Assembly: GCA_948474755.1 (NCBI GenBank)
Contig: CAOLHI010002505.1
Span: 62,001-126,000, forward strand
Source: Ctenosaura bakeri
Taxonomy: Eukaryota > Chordata > Lepidosauria > Squamata > Iguanidae
Direction of reading: 5' to 3'
DNA length: 64,000 nucleotides
A program made the position numbers and the translations under genes. The notes beneath the pieces were generated by a model. It was given only the letters and a program-made list of their open reading frames with translations. It searched no databases and had not been told where the DNA came from. Position 1 is the stretch's first letter, and each line of letters opens with the position of its first letter. Below, in pieces: positions 1 through 11,111 of this stretch.

Positions 1-447
1 AGCTTCTTCAGATTGCTCCCGACTTCCATCCCACCTTGCTGCCACTTTGCTTTGCGAGCCTTCCCCTCAGTCCCATGTATTGAGAAACTTCATCTCTACG
101 AACCTCTGCTGTAGACTACCCGGGCTTCAGGACAGGTGTAGTATTACCCAGACCAACAAGCTCCTCTAAAAATCCCTCTATCCCACTCCAACCTTTATTT
201 CTATAGTTATCTGTGTGAGTGTGCTGCATACGCTGTTTGATTGTATTTTAATAAAAACCACAATTATTATATTCACTTCTGTTTGCTCCTTGACTCGGCC
301 TGATTCTGTAGACATTGGGTAAAAGATCTCGCTTCGTTGCCCTGCCTCTCGTATTGCTAGCTTGTGCTCTTTGCTAATTTCCCCAACTTGCATAATTTGG
401 AGTGCACTTAGGTGTCCCTCACGGGACCCACATAAATCAGGGTAACA
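1..447 (+). mobile_element. 3' part of an LTR (U3/R/U5), cut by window start
   Basis: Plus-strand LTR end. An AATAAA lies at 250-255 and the segment terminates in GGGTAACA at 447, the canonical CA end. The stretch at about 318-410 (GATCTCGCTT, CCTGCCTCTCG, TTGCTAG, AATTTCCCC) is the reverse complement of the R/U5 part of the ERV LTRs at 1239 and 10686, so they are related families on opposite strands. Its start lies outside the window, so solo LTR and provirus end cannot be told apart. Confidence 0.75.
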
Positions 448-1233
448 AGGTAACTACCTTCATCAAGAAAAGGATGTTGTTTACTACTTGTAGGAGTTCC
501 AGCTGCAGCAGCCAAGAGATGGACCAGCTTTGCTGATAGCAAAATCTAATGCTTTGCTGCCCCAAAGGCATCTATTTTAAACACAGCCTACTTTCCATTC
601 AGCCAATCAGCTAAAAGATCTCACTGTATTCCATTTACACAAACATATCTTATATCCAATCAAACAAATATCTTTTTATATGATGTCACAGCAGGTACAA
701 TTGGGTCTAGACTGCCTTTCATCCTGATTGCATCAACCAGTAATCCTATAAAATTGGTTTTGTTATAAGCCAGTCATTTGCTTTCATTTTCTTTGACACA
801 TTCAAGCTTATCTCTATAATTAGGTTGGCTATAGGCCTGATATTACCATATATCTATTTTGATAATATACAACTTAACACACAACTATTTCAGATTCAAG
901 AATTTAAATTAGGCAAACATAACACCAAAAAATCAAATACATTATAATAATTTCCACAGTGATTCAGAAAGTATACTAAAGCATTTTAGAATATAAAATT
1001 CTAGGCGCCTTCAGCTATTGCTTAGACAACAGAGCAGATCCTTTTTTCTGCTGTCTTCTAGGTTGCAGCTCTTGATCAGATGTTCAGTTCTAGCAATGAT
1101 TGTTGGAATTCAAGGTAGGAGAATACTCAGTGTATTCTGCATAGCTTCAACCTATCCCTGTGTTTCTATTTGACACTCAAGGTCTGAAAGAAATATATGT
1201 CATGACAATGCAAGAACTTAAAGTGTTCCTCTG
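448..1233. other. AT-rich sequence, nothing recognised
   Basis: Between the partial LTR and the ERV target site. No long reading frame, repeat boundary or RNA gene was recognised. Confidence 0.5.
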
Positions 1234-1238
1234 ACAAG
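1234..1238. repeat. Target-site duplication, left copy (ACAAG)
   Basis: ACAAG directly precedes the LTR end TGTTACC and recurs at 11529-11533 right after the other LTR end. A 5-bp duplication fits ERV or Ty3-like integrases and shows both element ends are intact. Confidence 0.9.
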
Positions 1239-2084
1239 TGTTACCCTGAAAATTGGGGGTCCCACAAGGGGTGCCCGGCTTTGCCAATTACGATACAAAA
1301 GATGGGGAAATTAGAACTCAGAGCACTGGTTTTGCTAGCGAGAGGCAGGGTAACAAAGCGAGATCTTTCACCCTATGTCTACAGCATCGGGTTAGAGAGT
1401 GGCTAGACAAGGTGGTTCCAAACAATAAACAATTCTTTATTAAGAATAAAACACAGAAAACAAACATAAACTAACTAGCTTAGAAAAGAAAGAGAGTTGC
1501 AGGGAAAGGCAATACGACCTGTTCCGTAGTCCTGGGGAGAGGTTGGAGATTCGGGGAAGAAAGCTCAGCATGGGGCGCTGAGGGGAGTCCTTTAAACAAA
1601 CCAGCGGCAGGGCAGGATGGCAGTCAAAGGTGATCTGAGGATCGGTTAAAAATGAAGGGTTTTTGTAGGGAAGGTTGTGCCTTTCAGCTATGGCAGTCCC
1701 AAAGGAGAACAAAAGAGGTTTCGGTGCTGGACAAAGGGATTTGGTGAGGTCAGGTTTAGCGTGATGGGATTTGCATGTAGAAACAATACCTTTGGCTGAG
1801 ACGTTGATGGCCCAACTCACAAGAGTAATTTGACTGGAAGCCACATGGCTATTGAGGAGTCTGTGGCGGGAAGTTCCCTAAAGCTTCGGGCGAGTTTTGG
1901 GTTGCTGGCTACAAAGAGAAATGGAATGTAAACCATTAACGGCTGCTCTCTGTCCGTGCTTATCCGGAGAACTTTGCAAACATGTGAGATGAGGTAATTG
2001 CAACCAGTCCAGCTAAGGCCAAATTAAATGATATCAAAAGGATATCTGGTGGTCCTCACCGGTGGTGCTATAGCGGAAATAACA
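1239..2084 (-). repeat. 3' LTR of the ERV
   Basis: 846 bp, read on the minus strand from TGTTATTTCC to GGTAACA. Polyadenylation signal AATAAA at 1436-1441 (minus strand). The position matching the 5' LTR TATA box reads TACAAAAA here (1660-1667), a one-base change that would weaken this copy as a promoter. Confidence 0.9.
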
Positions 2085-2093
2085 GTCCCCCCC
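2085..2093 (-). promoter_or_regulatory. Polypurine tract (plus-strand DNA primer site)
   Basis: On the minus strand a G-run (GGGGGGGAC, preceded by TTTTTC) lies immediately upstream of the 3' LTR. This is where the RNase-H-resistant primer for second-strand synthesis is expected. It is atypically poor in A, so its exact limits are uncertain. Confidence 0.65.
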
Positions 2094-4264
2094 GAAAAAT
2101 GGGCGGTGTTGGGGGCAATAGCGCACATTTTTCCAATCAAACAATAACACCCAATTTGGAGCCAAATTCAGGACTACTTTACCAGCAATTCAAACAGTAG
2201 CGACTTCGACACAATACTAACTGATAAAACATTCCCTATCTATCACAACCTATTCCTAACTACGTATTTACAACAAGCGTGAATGCCACAATGGCAGAAT
2301 GGTAAAATGGCAAATTTCCAGAAACAGTAACTGAGCGTGATACACAATGAAGCATACAGTAATGGCAATGCAACAATGAAATCAGCAGTATTGCAAACAT
2401 TCAGTAGGATGTTGGACGACAAGCTTGCATGGAAGGCAAAATGACACAAACACTGGCCCGGAGCTGGGCTAACAAAAGGATTGCTCCGGTGGAGAAGCAG
2501 GCATGAATTAGCAGCGCTGATCTGGAGCAGGCACAATTTGATTGCAATAGTCCGGTTTGAGGTAGGCAGAAATAAAGCTGCAAAAGCGTACAGTTCAAGT
2601 TTGGGGAGTGGATACACAGTTCCTGGTTTGGGAGAGGTGTGATGCCAACATCCAGGCACACACCCCTCCTTGATACAGAAAAGTTAACTGGAATGCGAGC
2701 AGAGTTCGACAGTTCTGATGAATTCCGACAAGAGTTCCAATGGAAATGCGGGCAGGATGGAATTGCAAACAAATAGTCCGGAGGCGAGCTAGCCCAGGCT
2801 TGCTAGCTTTTGCAGGAGAAGGCTTGTGGAGGTGATAGGTGGTAGAGTTCAAGGGATGAAGGCGGGAAAATTGAAGGGGCAGCAGGCATCTGGCAAGGTC
2901 CGTTGGGGAGCGTTTGACACTGGATCCCCAACTGCGATACTGGAACTGAGGTCATCTCGGGCTGGGTCCCTCGACATGATCGATGGCTGGTGGCACTCAC
3001 ATACCCCACGGCACCCGGGGGTGTGGAAGCATCCGGACTGGTCTCAGGCACTAGAACCTTCAACCTATTGCTCGGAACGGAAGGAACTGACAATGGTTAT
3101 AGCCAATACTGTAATTAAATGCAAATGGAGGGAAAGGAGCCTTGTGGGAAAGGTGTACAGATCGTGAAGATCAGGAGTAGTGGGAGCCTCAGTGGGCTGT
3201 TACAGAAACGCTAGGCGAAGCTAAATTCATGGAGGAGACATGCGTGACTGTCTCGGACCTTGATCACCATGAGATGAAAGGCGGTCCAACCACACCTCGG
3301 TAGAGGGGGCCTCCATTCAGGGCACTATCTGGGGTGATCCAGGCCTGCAAAGCTCCGGTACGAGATGGATCACCTTTAACGAGGCACCTTGTGTCTACCA
3401 CACACGCGTTACTGCGACGTGACACTTTTATGTGGACTGGGCATGTCTTAGCGATGTGAGCAAATATACAACATACTACCTCAGTCCAACTCAGTTTGAA
3501 CCATGCTCTCAGATGGATTAGGTTATACTCTGGCTTCCGCCTAGGTGGAGGCTCCCATACTGGTAAAAGACAAAACTAGTTATTCCAAAGACAAACGGGT
3601 GCTTGCTTACTTATTGCCAGAGAGGGCGCTGACTCTCCCAGAGATTGTCCCAGATGGTGGGCTTTACATATGCAAATATTCTACTAACATATGCAAATGA
3701 ATAACAATGCACCGGGGCCAGTTGCCATTGCCAATTGTGTGAGTCTCCGGCCCTTATGGGGCGTTGGAGGCACATCTAAATTTGAGAAATGTTAGACCGA
3801 ATCAAAAGGAAGTGGAAGCGGAGGTTCCAGACTGTTCTCACCAGACACTAGAAAGTGATTGGAGAGCGTGATATACCTGGTGGTAGACCGAGACTCCAGA
3901 GTCAGACCTGGTCCCACTGAGAGGGAGACAATCATGTCTTGCCTCATGGTCCCCGAAACCACTTTGCACAAGACCATCCCTCAGCGTGAGAGATGGCAGA
4001 GGCTTCAACCTAACTCTGACCCTTGTCAGGGTATCCGGGCTGGCTCTGCAGGCCCGATTTACCCCAGAGGGTCCAAGGGAGACCTCAGGTCAGCCAACCC
4101 GTTGGTCTTCTGCCCAAAGCAGTTACAAAAACAGATCAAACGATTCTAAAGCAACTAACTTCAACAGCAACGTAACTACTAACTACAGGCGGAACTATGT
4201 ACAGAGACCTGGAGCCTGGGAGGGGTTCGCCACTCCACCTCCGCTCCTTGCAGACTGGAGGTGT
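2094..4264 (-). other. ERV 3' region between pol and 3' LTR; no env recognised
   Basis: About 2.2 kb where env would lie. Minus-strand frames are all short (at most about 138 codons) and overlap one another. No signal peptide, furin site or transmembrane-subunit CX6CC motif was seen. The plus strand carries three octamer sequences ATGCAAAT at 3119-3126, 3670-3677 and 3691-3698; the last two sit in a repeated CATATGCAAAT, 21 bp apart. This could be a fully decayed env, a non-coding regulatory region, or unrelated captured sequence. Confidence 0.55.
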
Positions 4265-4558
4265 TCAACCGTTGTCAAACACCTTGTAAATTGAGACAAA
4301 CGTCTCGGACAGATCAACAATTGGTAACTCCCGGCAGTTTAAAGACACTTGGGGGGCGATCACACTCACAGGAGTCTTCCCGGAGCTTGGCTCACCAAGT
4401 TTAGTTTCCACTATCCCTTTTGGCTTGACTGGTTGGCTCTTCCACTCTTTCAGCTGAGAGACGTGGAAGAACTTGAGCCAGTCTCCCTTTTTCCATGGTA
4501 TTTTACCTGGTACACAGCTGGAGAAATCCGTTTCACAATGGGGACCGGTCCCACCCAT
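4265..4558 (-). pseudogene. ERV pol, displaced C-terminal tail of integrase
   Basis: A 97-codon frame overlapping the end of the main pol frame in another register. It contains KKGDWLKFFHVSQLKEW, the sort of HVSQLK segment that closes retroviral integrase C-terminal domains, while the main frame instead runs into a serine-rich end. I infer a small indel near 4490 that split integrase from its last part. Confidence 0.6.
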
Positions 4559-7356
4559 TTGGCAGCAAGGGAGTGTTTGTCCTTATAGAAATTTCTATAG
4601 AGGACTAACTGCCCTTCCTCCCACTGGCAGGGACGATTCACCCATCCTAGCCTTTTATCCATCTTCTGCAAATTCTTGGCAAGTTGGGCTGCAACTTGCC
4701 TGTGTATCTGCCCAATGTGGCTGACCAAACTGCAAACCCACTCGTTGTTAAGAACCACCGGTTCTAACTCCGAGGGGAGGCTGGTGTCAATCCAGAAAGC
4801 CTCGGGCAGCATCATCTTCTGCCCGGTCATGACCATGTGCGGCGTGAAGCCGTGGGATGCCACCGTGCCTCGAAAGGCCATTAGGATGATGGGCAGCTTT
4901 ACGTCCCAGTCTTTCCCTGTAGAACGCATCATTTTCCGAAGGGCTTCCTTCAGAGAACGGTTTGTCCTTTCTACCTGTCCTGAGCTCTGGGGATGGTAGG
5001 CAATGTGGAAGCACTGCTTAATGCCTAGCACTTTACACAGTTCCTGGGTGACCTCACCAAGAAAGTGGGGGCCCGAATCTGAGTCAAGCACATGTGGCAC
5101 ACCCCACCTTCCCCAGACATTGTTAAAGAGCAAGCGCGCAGTTGTGCTTGCCATGTTATCTCTGCATGGGAAGGCTTTGATCCACTTCGAAAAGGGATCG
5201 ATAACCGTTAGGCAGTACTTGTTGCTACGCGGGGTCGCGGGCAACGGCCCTATGAAATCTACTTGTATACGGGACCAAGGACTCTTGATTCGCTGATGTT
5301 GGATGGGAGCCTTGGGACCGGAGGGGTCAGTGTTGACCATAGCGCAAGATAGGCAGTTGTCCACCCATTGGTCGACATCCTGCTTAACTTGCAGCCACCA
5401 CCCGGTGTCCCAAACCCGATCCAACATCACGTTGCAACCTCGGTGTCCTTGCTCATGGACAAATTGAATAATGTCACTGCGGAGGTCTTGGGGCACGATC
5501 CAGTGGCGGCGGCCGCTGGCATCGATAGCCCAATACACTCCGTCCTGCTGGGAGATTTTGAACCGGCCAGTCTCATCTGAGCTTTTCTTGGCCAACTCCA
5601 AAATCTCAGAGTCCCCTTTCTGAAGTACTCCCAGATCAAACATGGGAGGTACTAGCAGTTCCTTGGGATTCACGTTAATGGCCGCGATGGGAGCCCCGTC
5701 GTCCAGTAACGCTGCATCCCGGGCAATAGCATCAGCTCTGTTATTCCAAACACAGGTGGCTGTGTCCTTCTTCTGGTGACCCTTGACATGAGCAACCCAT
5801 GTAGGAGCAACTCTTTCCTGAATTTGAGCTGCAATACGGACCCATTTGTCTAGATGGGCTATGGGCTTCCCATCGGATGGTTTCAGATCATTTTGGACCC
5901 AAATCGGTAACCAGACGGATGCAGCTTTGGCCGTCCAGTCAGAGTCTGTATAAGTTGCTAATGGACAGTCAAGCGGCTCGTGCTCCAAAATAGCCTTCAG
6001 AGCTTCTACTTCCGCCACTTGGCTGGAATGTGGCCGGGCTTTTCCCTGTAGGGTGAAGGAATCTGTGACCCTGATCACTCCATATCCAGTCCGTGGGCTA
6101 CCGTCCACGTGCATGGAGGATCCATCACAAAACCAACACACGAAGCCCTGTAATTGTGCTTCCTCAAGGGAGGCACCCCACTCTACTGGCCAATTATGAA
6201 GGTGCAAGGGTGGCAAGGGGCACTCATGCGTCGCTCCGGTTACAACTAAACCATATGGAGCTGGTGGGTCCTGTGGCTGTCTTTGGAAATCCACCCCACG
6301 CGACACCAAAGTCACAGTCCATTTGACAATCCAGGTATTGGAAACCTGGCCGTTCTGGACTTGACCGAACAGAATATACTTAAGAGGTGTGTGTGGGGGG
6401 GTCTGGACAATCATGCGGGTGCCTCCTATCATAAACTCCCAACATGTTAGAGCCCAAATGAGTGCGAGACAGTTTTTCTTGCATGGACTAAATTTGACTT
6501 CAGGAGGATCCAAATTTCTGGAGGCATAAGCTATTACTCGCTGAGTGCTATTCCGCAATTGAGACAAGATCACTCCTATGCTCCTATCAGAGGTAGCCAG
6601 TTGAATGAAAAACGGCTTGGCCATGTTTGGGTGTGCCTGGGCTGGCATTTTCATTAGGTCCTCCTTGAGCTGTGCAAACGCCTGCTGTTGTGCGGGTCCC
6701 CAGTTCCACTCGGCGTTCTTCTTTAGTAGGGCATAAAGAGGCTTCACTTTGGCGGCGAAGGACTCAATAAAGTCCCTAGAAAAGTTGAACGTCCCGAGGA
6801 GGGATCGTAGGGAATGCACGTCAGTGGGGGCTGGCAACTTGGAAATCACTTCCACCCGCTGGGCATCAGGGGTGCGCCCATCCGTTCCTAAACACAGTCC
6901 CAAGTACTTTACTTCTGTGGACACTAACTGAGCTTTCTCCCGATTAGCTTTGAACCCAGTGTCTCTGATGATTCCCAACACTTCCTCAGTAATTTCCCGG
7001 GTCCTATTGTCAGTGGGGGAATGGACCAGAATGTCATCAATGTAGGAAAGGACTTGGGACCTTGAAGCTGGCTGCAGCTTGTTCCACATCCTGACCACGT
7101 GTGCGTGGCAAATGCTTGGGCTGGAGTGGAAGCCCTGAGGCGTGCGTTTGAACACATACTGTTGGCCCCGAAATGTGAATGCAAACTTGTACCAACACAC
7201 CTCGTGTAGGGGAATGGAGTGAAACGCATTTGCCAAGTCAATTACGCTGTAATACTTCGCTCCGGCTGCGATGGCGGCCAGAATCTCATTGTATTTAGCC
7301 ACGACCAGCGCTACGGGAGGAGTCACAGAGTTTAGGGCTCTGAAATCTACGGTCAT
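4450..7356 (-). pseudogene. pol: ERV pol: reverse transcriptase, RNase H and integrase
   Basis: A 968-codon frame. RT palm with first catalytic Asp at residue 40 (SVIDLANAF) and YIDD at 105-108, then a tether. RNase H runs from about 405, with D411 (FCDGSS), E449 or E451, D471 and D542, so its four acidic residues are present. Integrase has the zinc domain H634, H638, C668, C671 and catalytic D700, D760, E796 with 35 residues between the last two (DD35E). These enzymes copy viral RNA to DNA, remove RNA and join DNA to the genome. The frame starts only inside RT: fingers residues lie in another frame upstream, and the C-terminus is displaced, so the gene is broken at both ends despite its long intact core. 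Confidence 0.9.
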
Positions 7357-8023
7357 CCTTCACGTTTTGCATCAGACTTCAAAATGGGCCACAAGGGAGC
7401 ATTACAGATGGACTGCATGGGGGTGATTACATCCCACTGTAGCAGTCCCTCCATGGTCTTCCCTATACCCTCTTCTGCCTCTGCTGGGTATTTGTTTTGT
7501 CTCTCAGGCGGGGGATCTTTACCCTCTATGAGGACACAAGCCTCCTTCACCTTCCCGCACTCAATCTTGTTCCTGATCCAAACCTCTGGGAAAGCCTGCA
7601 TCCAGGGGTCGCTGGCTACACATTGAACGGGAGCAGGGGCCTTGATAGCCGCGTAGCGATGCACAGCCGATATCTCGTCATGTCCCTGTTCTAACTTCCA
7701 TAGAAACCCGTTCACGTAGTCAACTGTGAGCTTGTTTCCCCGCAGGAATCCGATGCCCAAAAGGCCATCGTCTTCACTGCGGTTCTCGCAAGCCCAGAGC
7801 TGAAAATGGAAGGTCTCTATGGACATTGGAATGTCCTTCCATGCTCTGGCGAGGTGACCCCCCCACTGTATCCAGAGAGCTGGACACACTCGGGTGTGGG
7901 TTCACCATGCCTCACTAATTTTGGGTGCAGCACATTTAGCGCTGCACCGGAGTCTACCAACAGGGTGGCAGGAGTTTTTCCCCCTCGGTCCCAATGCCTG
8001 CCTTCACTCAGAACCTTCCCCAC
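7353..8023 (-). pseudogene. pro: ERV protease and N-terminal RT (fingers), frame-broken
   Basis: The frame from 8023 to 7817 contains the aspartic protease active site LLVDSGAALN (about 7957-7928). A second frame from 7889 to 7353 holds the protease C-terminal motif GLLGIGFLRGN and then RT fingers sequence (NKYPAEAEEGI, then NAPLWPILK), stopping where the main pol frame begins at 7356. Two register changes are therefore visible: one inside protease near 7860 and one at about 7356. Retroviral protease normally cuts Gag and Pol as a dimer; this copy cannot encode a continuous one. Confidence 0.8.
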
Positions 8024-8135
8024 TTGTCTGGCCGCAACTTGGACACAATGTTGCAGGGAAGCTTCCTGGACTGAGGGCCTCCCTATTGCTGGAACTCGGC
8101 AAGCGACGGGTACCCCGCGGATGGCGTGTCCTGCG

Positions 8136-9874
8136 TCACAGCCTGAACCAGCAGGGTATCTGCTTTTCTAGAGCTTCAATGAGCTCAGGTAGGGGTCGCC
8201 GGTCGAACTGGGTTATGTCCAGTCCATATCGGTGCAACATGTTCCAGATCTTGGATCGGGCCGTAGGGGCCATGTGATCCCGTCCACCCGGAGTGTCTCT
8301 AGGGGGACCTGACTCATACGTGTGCTTTGGGGCAGGAGGCTGACTGTGGGATTCCTTTCCCTTCCACTGCCTGTCTTGCCGGGGAGCTGGGCGCGAGTTC
8401 CAATTCCCCTTGGGAACGGAAGTCGGCGCAGACTTCCTATGCTGGGAATGGGGCCCATAGTTCGAGTAAGTAACGGGTTCCCAATTCCCGGGATCCTTTT
8501 TCTGAGCCTTGTAGTGAGGTCTAAGGGAACCTGCCTCATGCAACAGGTCTGCGACCCTTCGGAGGCGATTTCCAAATTCATCCCATGTTATTGTGGCCAG
8601 GTCCACTAGACCAAGGGCCATCTTTATTTCGTGGTTCAAGCCTCCATACAGAAGAGCCTTGAATTCGTCCGAATCAAAGTTGTGACCTCGGGCGGTCAAA
8701 CGGACCTTATCGGCAAGAATGGCCAACAGTTGCTTCCTTGCCATGTAAGCCTCAGGGTTCTCTCGAGGACCCTGTTGTTCCATGACGTAGAGCACATTGG
8801 CACTCTGACCAGGCCAGAGTATCCTAATCACTTCCCGCATCCAGTCGTGCGCCTCAAGCGAAACTAAGCCGCGGGCCACAACGGCTGATTCTAGGGCAGA
8901 GAGTTCAGTTGGGGACATGCACACTCGTGCCAATTGTGTGAGGTCCTGTCCGTTGGCGGTTGGATGTGAATTAATCACAGCATTTAACCAAAGTATGCCA
9001 GTGGACTGATTCAGGGGGCCTAACTGCTCCGCTATGGCCTTTGCTTCTGTGGCTCCCAAGGGAACTCGGGTTTCTGTGACCTGCGTCTCTTCCACCTTGG
9101 GTCCTTTGGACTTGCCCTCTTCTAACTGAATCGTCTTTTTCTTCATGGCCCGGGTTTCTATGGGCTGCACTGGGGCCTTAGGGCGTCCCAATCTAAGATC
9201 TCCGTTGGGGAAACAGGAGCGTCCTCCTGGAGGAGCTCAGGTTCCCTGACCGAATCGGTGGCAAAAGAAGGGAGCAACTCTGGACAAGCGGCTGAGATAA
9301 TGGCCTTATGGGTCTGGAGTTTGCTCTGTAGAGCGGCGATCCGCTGATGGCAAGCCGCATGACTGGCAGCCTCTTGCTGCTCTTTGACCTGCCCTACCAT
9401 ATACTTAGTTGCTGCTCGGACCTGATCCAGCTTGGCCTCTAAGGCATGAGCCTTCGCCTCCCAAGTTTGGGCAACCAGGGTGAGCTCGCTCACCTTCTGG
9501 GCCAAGGCTTGCTCAACGGACGCAAATGTGACCTTGTCCGCTCACAGAACCTCAACCTCAGCATGAAGCCAGGTGGTCTCCTGTTCTACTGTGGCTAGCT
9601 TGGCCCAGGTCTCCACTAGGGCCGCACTAGCATCTCTGGCCTCAAGCCAAAGTCCCCACGCAGCCAGCGAATCCTTTGCCAGACCAAACGGGTTCTTAGA
9701 CTTCCTACCCAGGGCATATGCTTCACGAAGGGAGGCAAAAGGCTCTTCCGTCTGGAAGACAGAGTCCTTCCAAGGGCACTTTCCCTTACCAAGTACCCAC
9801 TTCTCTAACTTTCAATGAACCTCCTCCTCATGCATGAGGTCCTTAACTGCTGCACTAGGGCCCTCCTTATCCAT
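8136..9874 (-). pseudogene. gag: ERV gag (capsid-type), broken; no zinc knuckle seen
   Basis: Gag normally forms the particle shell and packages RNA. The candidate ATG is at 9872-9874. The same frame has stops at 9812-9814 and 9542-9544, then runs to 9158 through a helical, charged, coiled-coil-like stretch (9505-9300). After a register change near 9180 a 351-codon frame (9191-8136) contains a major-homology-like region (QQGPRENPEAYMARKQ) and a helical capsid C-terminal part. The tail is basic and rich in Arg, Lys, Pro and Ser, with no CX2CX4HX4C motif. A coiled-coil N-terminal part and a basic tail without knuckles recall spumavirus Gag, but this is analogy, not alignment. Confidence 0.72.
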
Positions 9875-10149
9875 TGCTAAGGCAAGCCAAAATCTGGGCT
9901 GCACTGAGGGAACATTTGGTGGATGGGGAGGTCACACCCGACCTAAGGGGCTCTACAGGAGTTATCCGACTCACTGCAGAGGGGGTGAGGGAGCTCGACT
10001 CCGTAGAGGAACTCTTGGCACCGTCCGGCCGAACGGCGGGAAGAGGGGAAAGGTACACTGATCCTCACCATCCCTGACTGGTTTTCTGGGTGAGGGGGCC
10101 TTTCCTGCACCTTGGGATTAACCGCTAAACCCACAAAAGAGACCAAGTT

Positions 10150-10272
10150 GGGATTCCTACCCTCTGTTGGTCAAAGCTCGGGATTCCTACCTGCAATTTC
10201 AAATGGGATTCCTACCCACACTTTCTGTAGCAGGGATTCCTACCCCTATGGCTTACAAATGGGATTCTTGCC
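10150..10272 (-). repeat. Five-copy 12-mer array in the ERV leader
   Basis: GGGATTCCTACC (plus-strand reading) occurs at 10150-10161, 10180-10191, 10205-10216 and 10233-10244, and a variant GGGATTCTTGCC at 10261-10272. Spacing is 25-30 bp. It lies in the leader between primer-binding site and gag, where packaging or dimerisation signals usually sit. Function unknown. Confidence 0.85.
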
Positions 10273-10664
10273 CGCAAAGAAGAGGAGTCGGGGGTCCTCC
10301 TGGGTCTCCTACAAACTACACCAAACTCGCAGGAAAAGGAGCGCCAAACGGGGCCGTTCCTTTCCTAAAGTGCTAGACGTGTGCCTTGCTGCTAAAGTGT
10401 TGGGTGTGTGTAGACTGTTCCCTGTGCTAGGCCTACAACACAAAGAATCCAGCCCATGACAGACCCAAGAAGGGAGGTGATTCCCAGGACAAAAGAAGGG
10501 GTACAGATTACCACCCAGATAGAACTAAATTACACACAGACACGAGACACATGCACAGTCCTGCCTGACTGCGATCTAAAAACCATTCTCTGACCGTTCC
10601 CTAGGTCAGTACTGCCCGATTTGAGGAGGTTCACGACGCCTTCTCAAACTGGGGGTACCGGGGT

Positions 10665-10682
10665 TGCCCGCATTCTCCACCA
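10665..10682 (-). other. Primer-binding site, complementary to tRNA-Ala
   Basis: On the minus strand, three bases after the 5' LTR end, lies TGGTGGAGAATGCGGGCA. It starts with the TGG that pairs with a tRNA CCA tail. The implied tRNA 3' end (TGCCCGCATTCTCCA plus CCA) matches, as I recall it, the 3' end of a vertebrate tRNA-Ala(AGC) isodecoder over all 18 bases. The match ends after this segment, as expected for a primer site. Confidence 0.8.
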
Positions 10683-10882
10683 CTCTGTTACTCTGAAAAT
10701 TGGGGGTCCCGCAAGGGGTGCCCGGCTTTGCCAATTACGATACAAAAGATGGGGAAATTAGAACTCAGAGCACTGGTTTTGCTAGCGAGAGGCAGGGTAA
10801 CGAAGCGAGATCTTTCACCCTATGTCTACAGCGTCGGGTTGGAGAGTGGCTAGACAAGGTGGTTCCAAACAATAAACAATTC

Positions 10883-10888
10883 TTTATT
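10883..10888 (-). terminator. LTR polyadenylation signal AATAAA
   Basis: AATAAA on the minus strand, about 220 bp downstream of the TATA box; marks the end of the R region. Confidence 0.7.
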
Positions 10889-11103
10889 AAGAATAAAACA
10901 CAGAAAACAAACATAAACTAGTGTAGAAAAGAAAGAGAGTTGCAGGGAAAGGCAATACGACCTGTTCCGTAGTCCTGGGGAGAGGTTAGAGATTCGGGGG
11001 AAGAAAGCTCAGCGTGGGGCACTGAGGGGAGTCCTTTAAACACACCAGCGGCAGGACAGGATGGCAGTCAAAGGTGATCCGAGGATCGGTTAAAAATGAA
11101 GGG

Positions 11104-11111
11104 TTTTTATA
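11104..11111 (-). promoter_or_regulatory. LTR TATA box (TATAAAAA)
   Basis: The minus strand reads CCTATAAAAACCC. Its position relative to AATAAA fits a U3 core promoter. The 3' LTR has one substitution here. Confidence 0.7.

Noticed and set aside
2243..3093. Short overlapping minus-strand frames as a possible env
   Set aside because: No signal peptide, cleavage site or transmembrane-subunit motifs, and frames overlap one another; treated as non-coding ERV 3' region.
10150..10272. Repeat-spacer array as CRISPR
   Set aside because: 12-mers with 13-18-bp gaps within an ERV leader; too short and in the wrong context.
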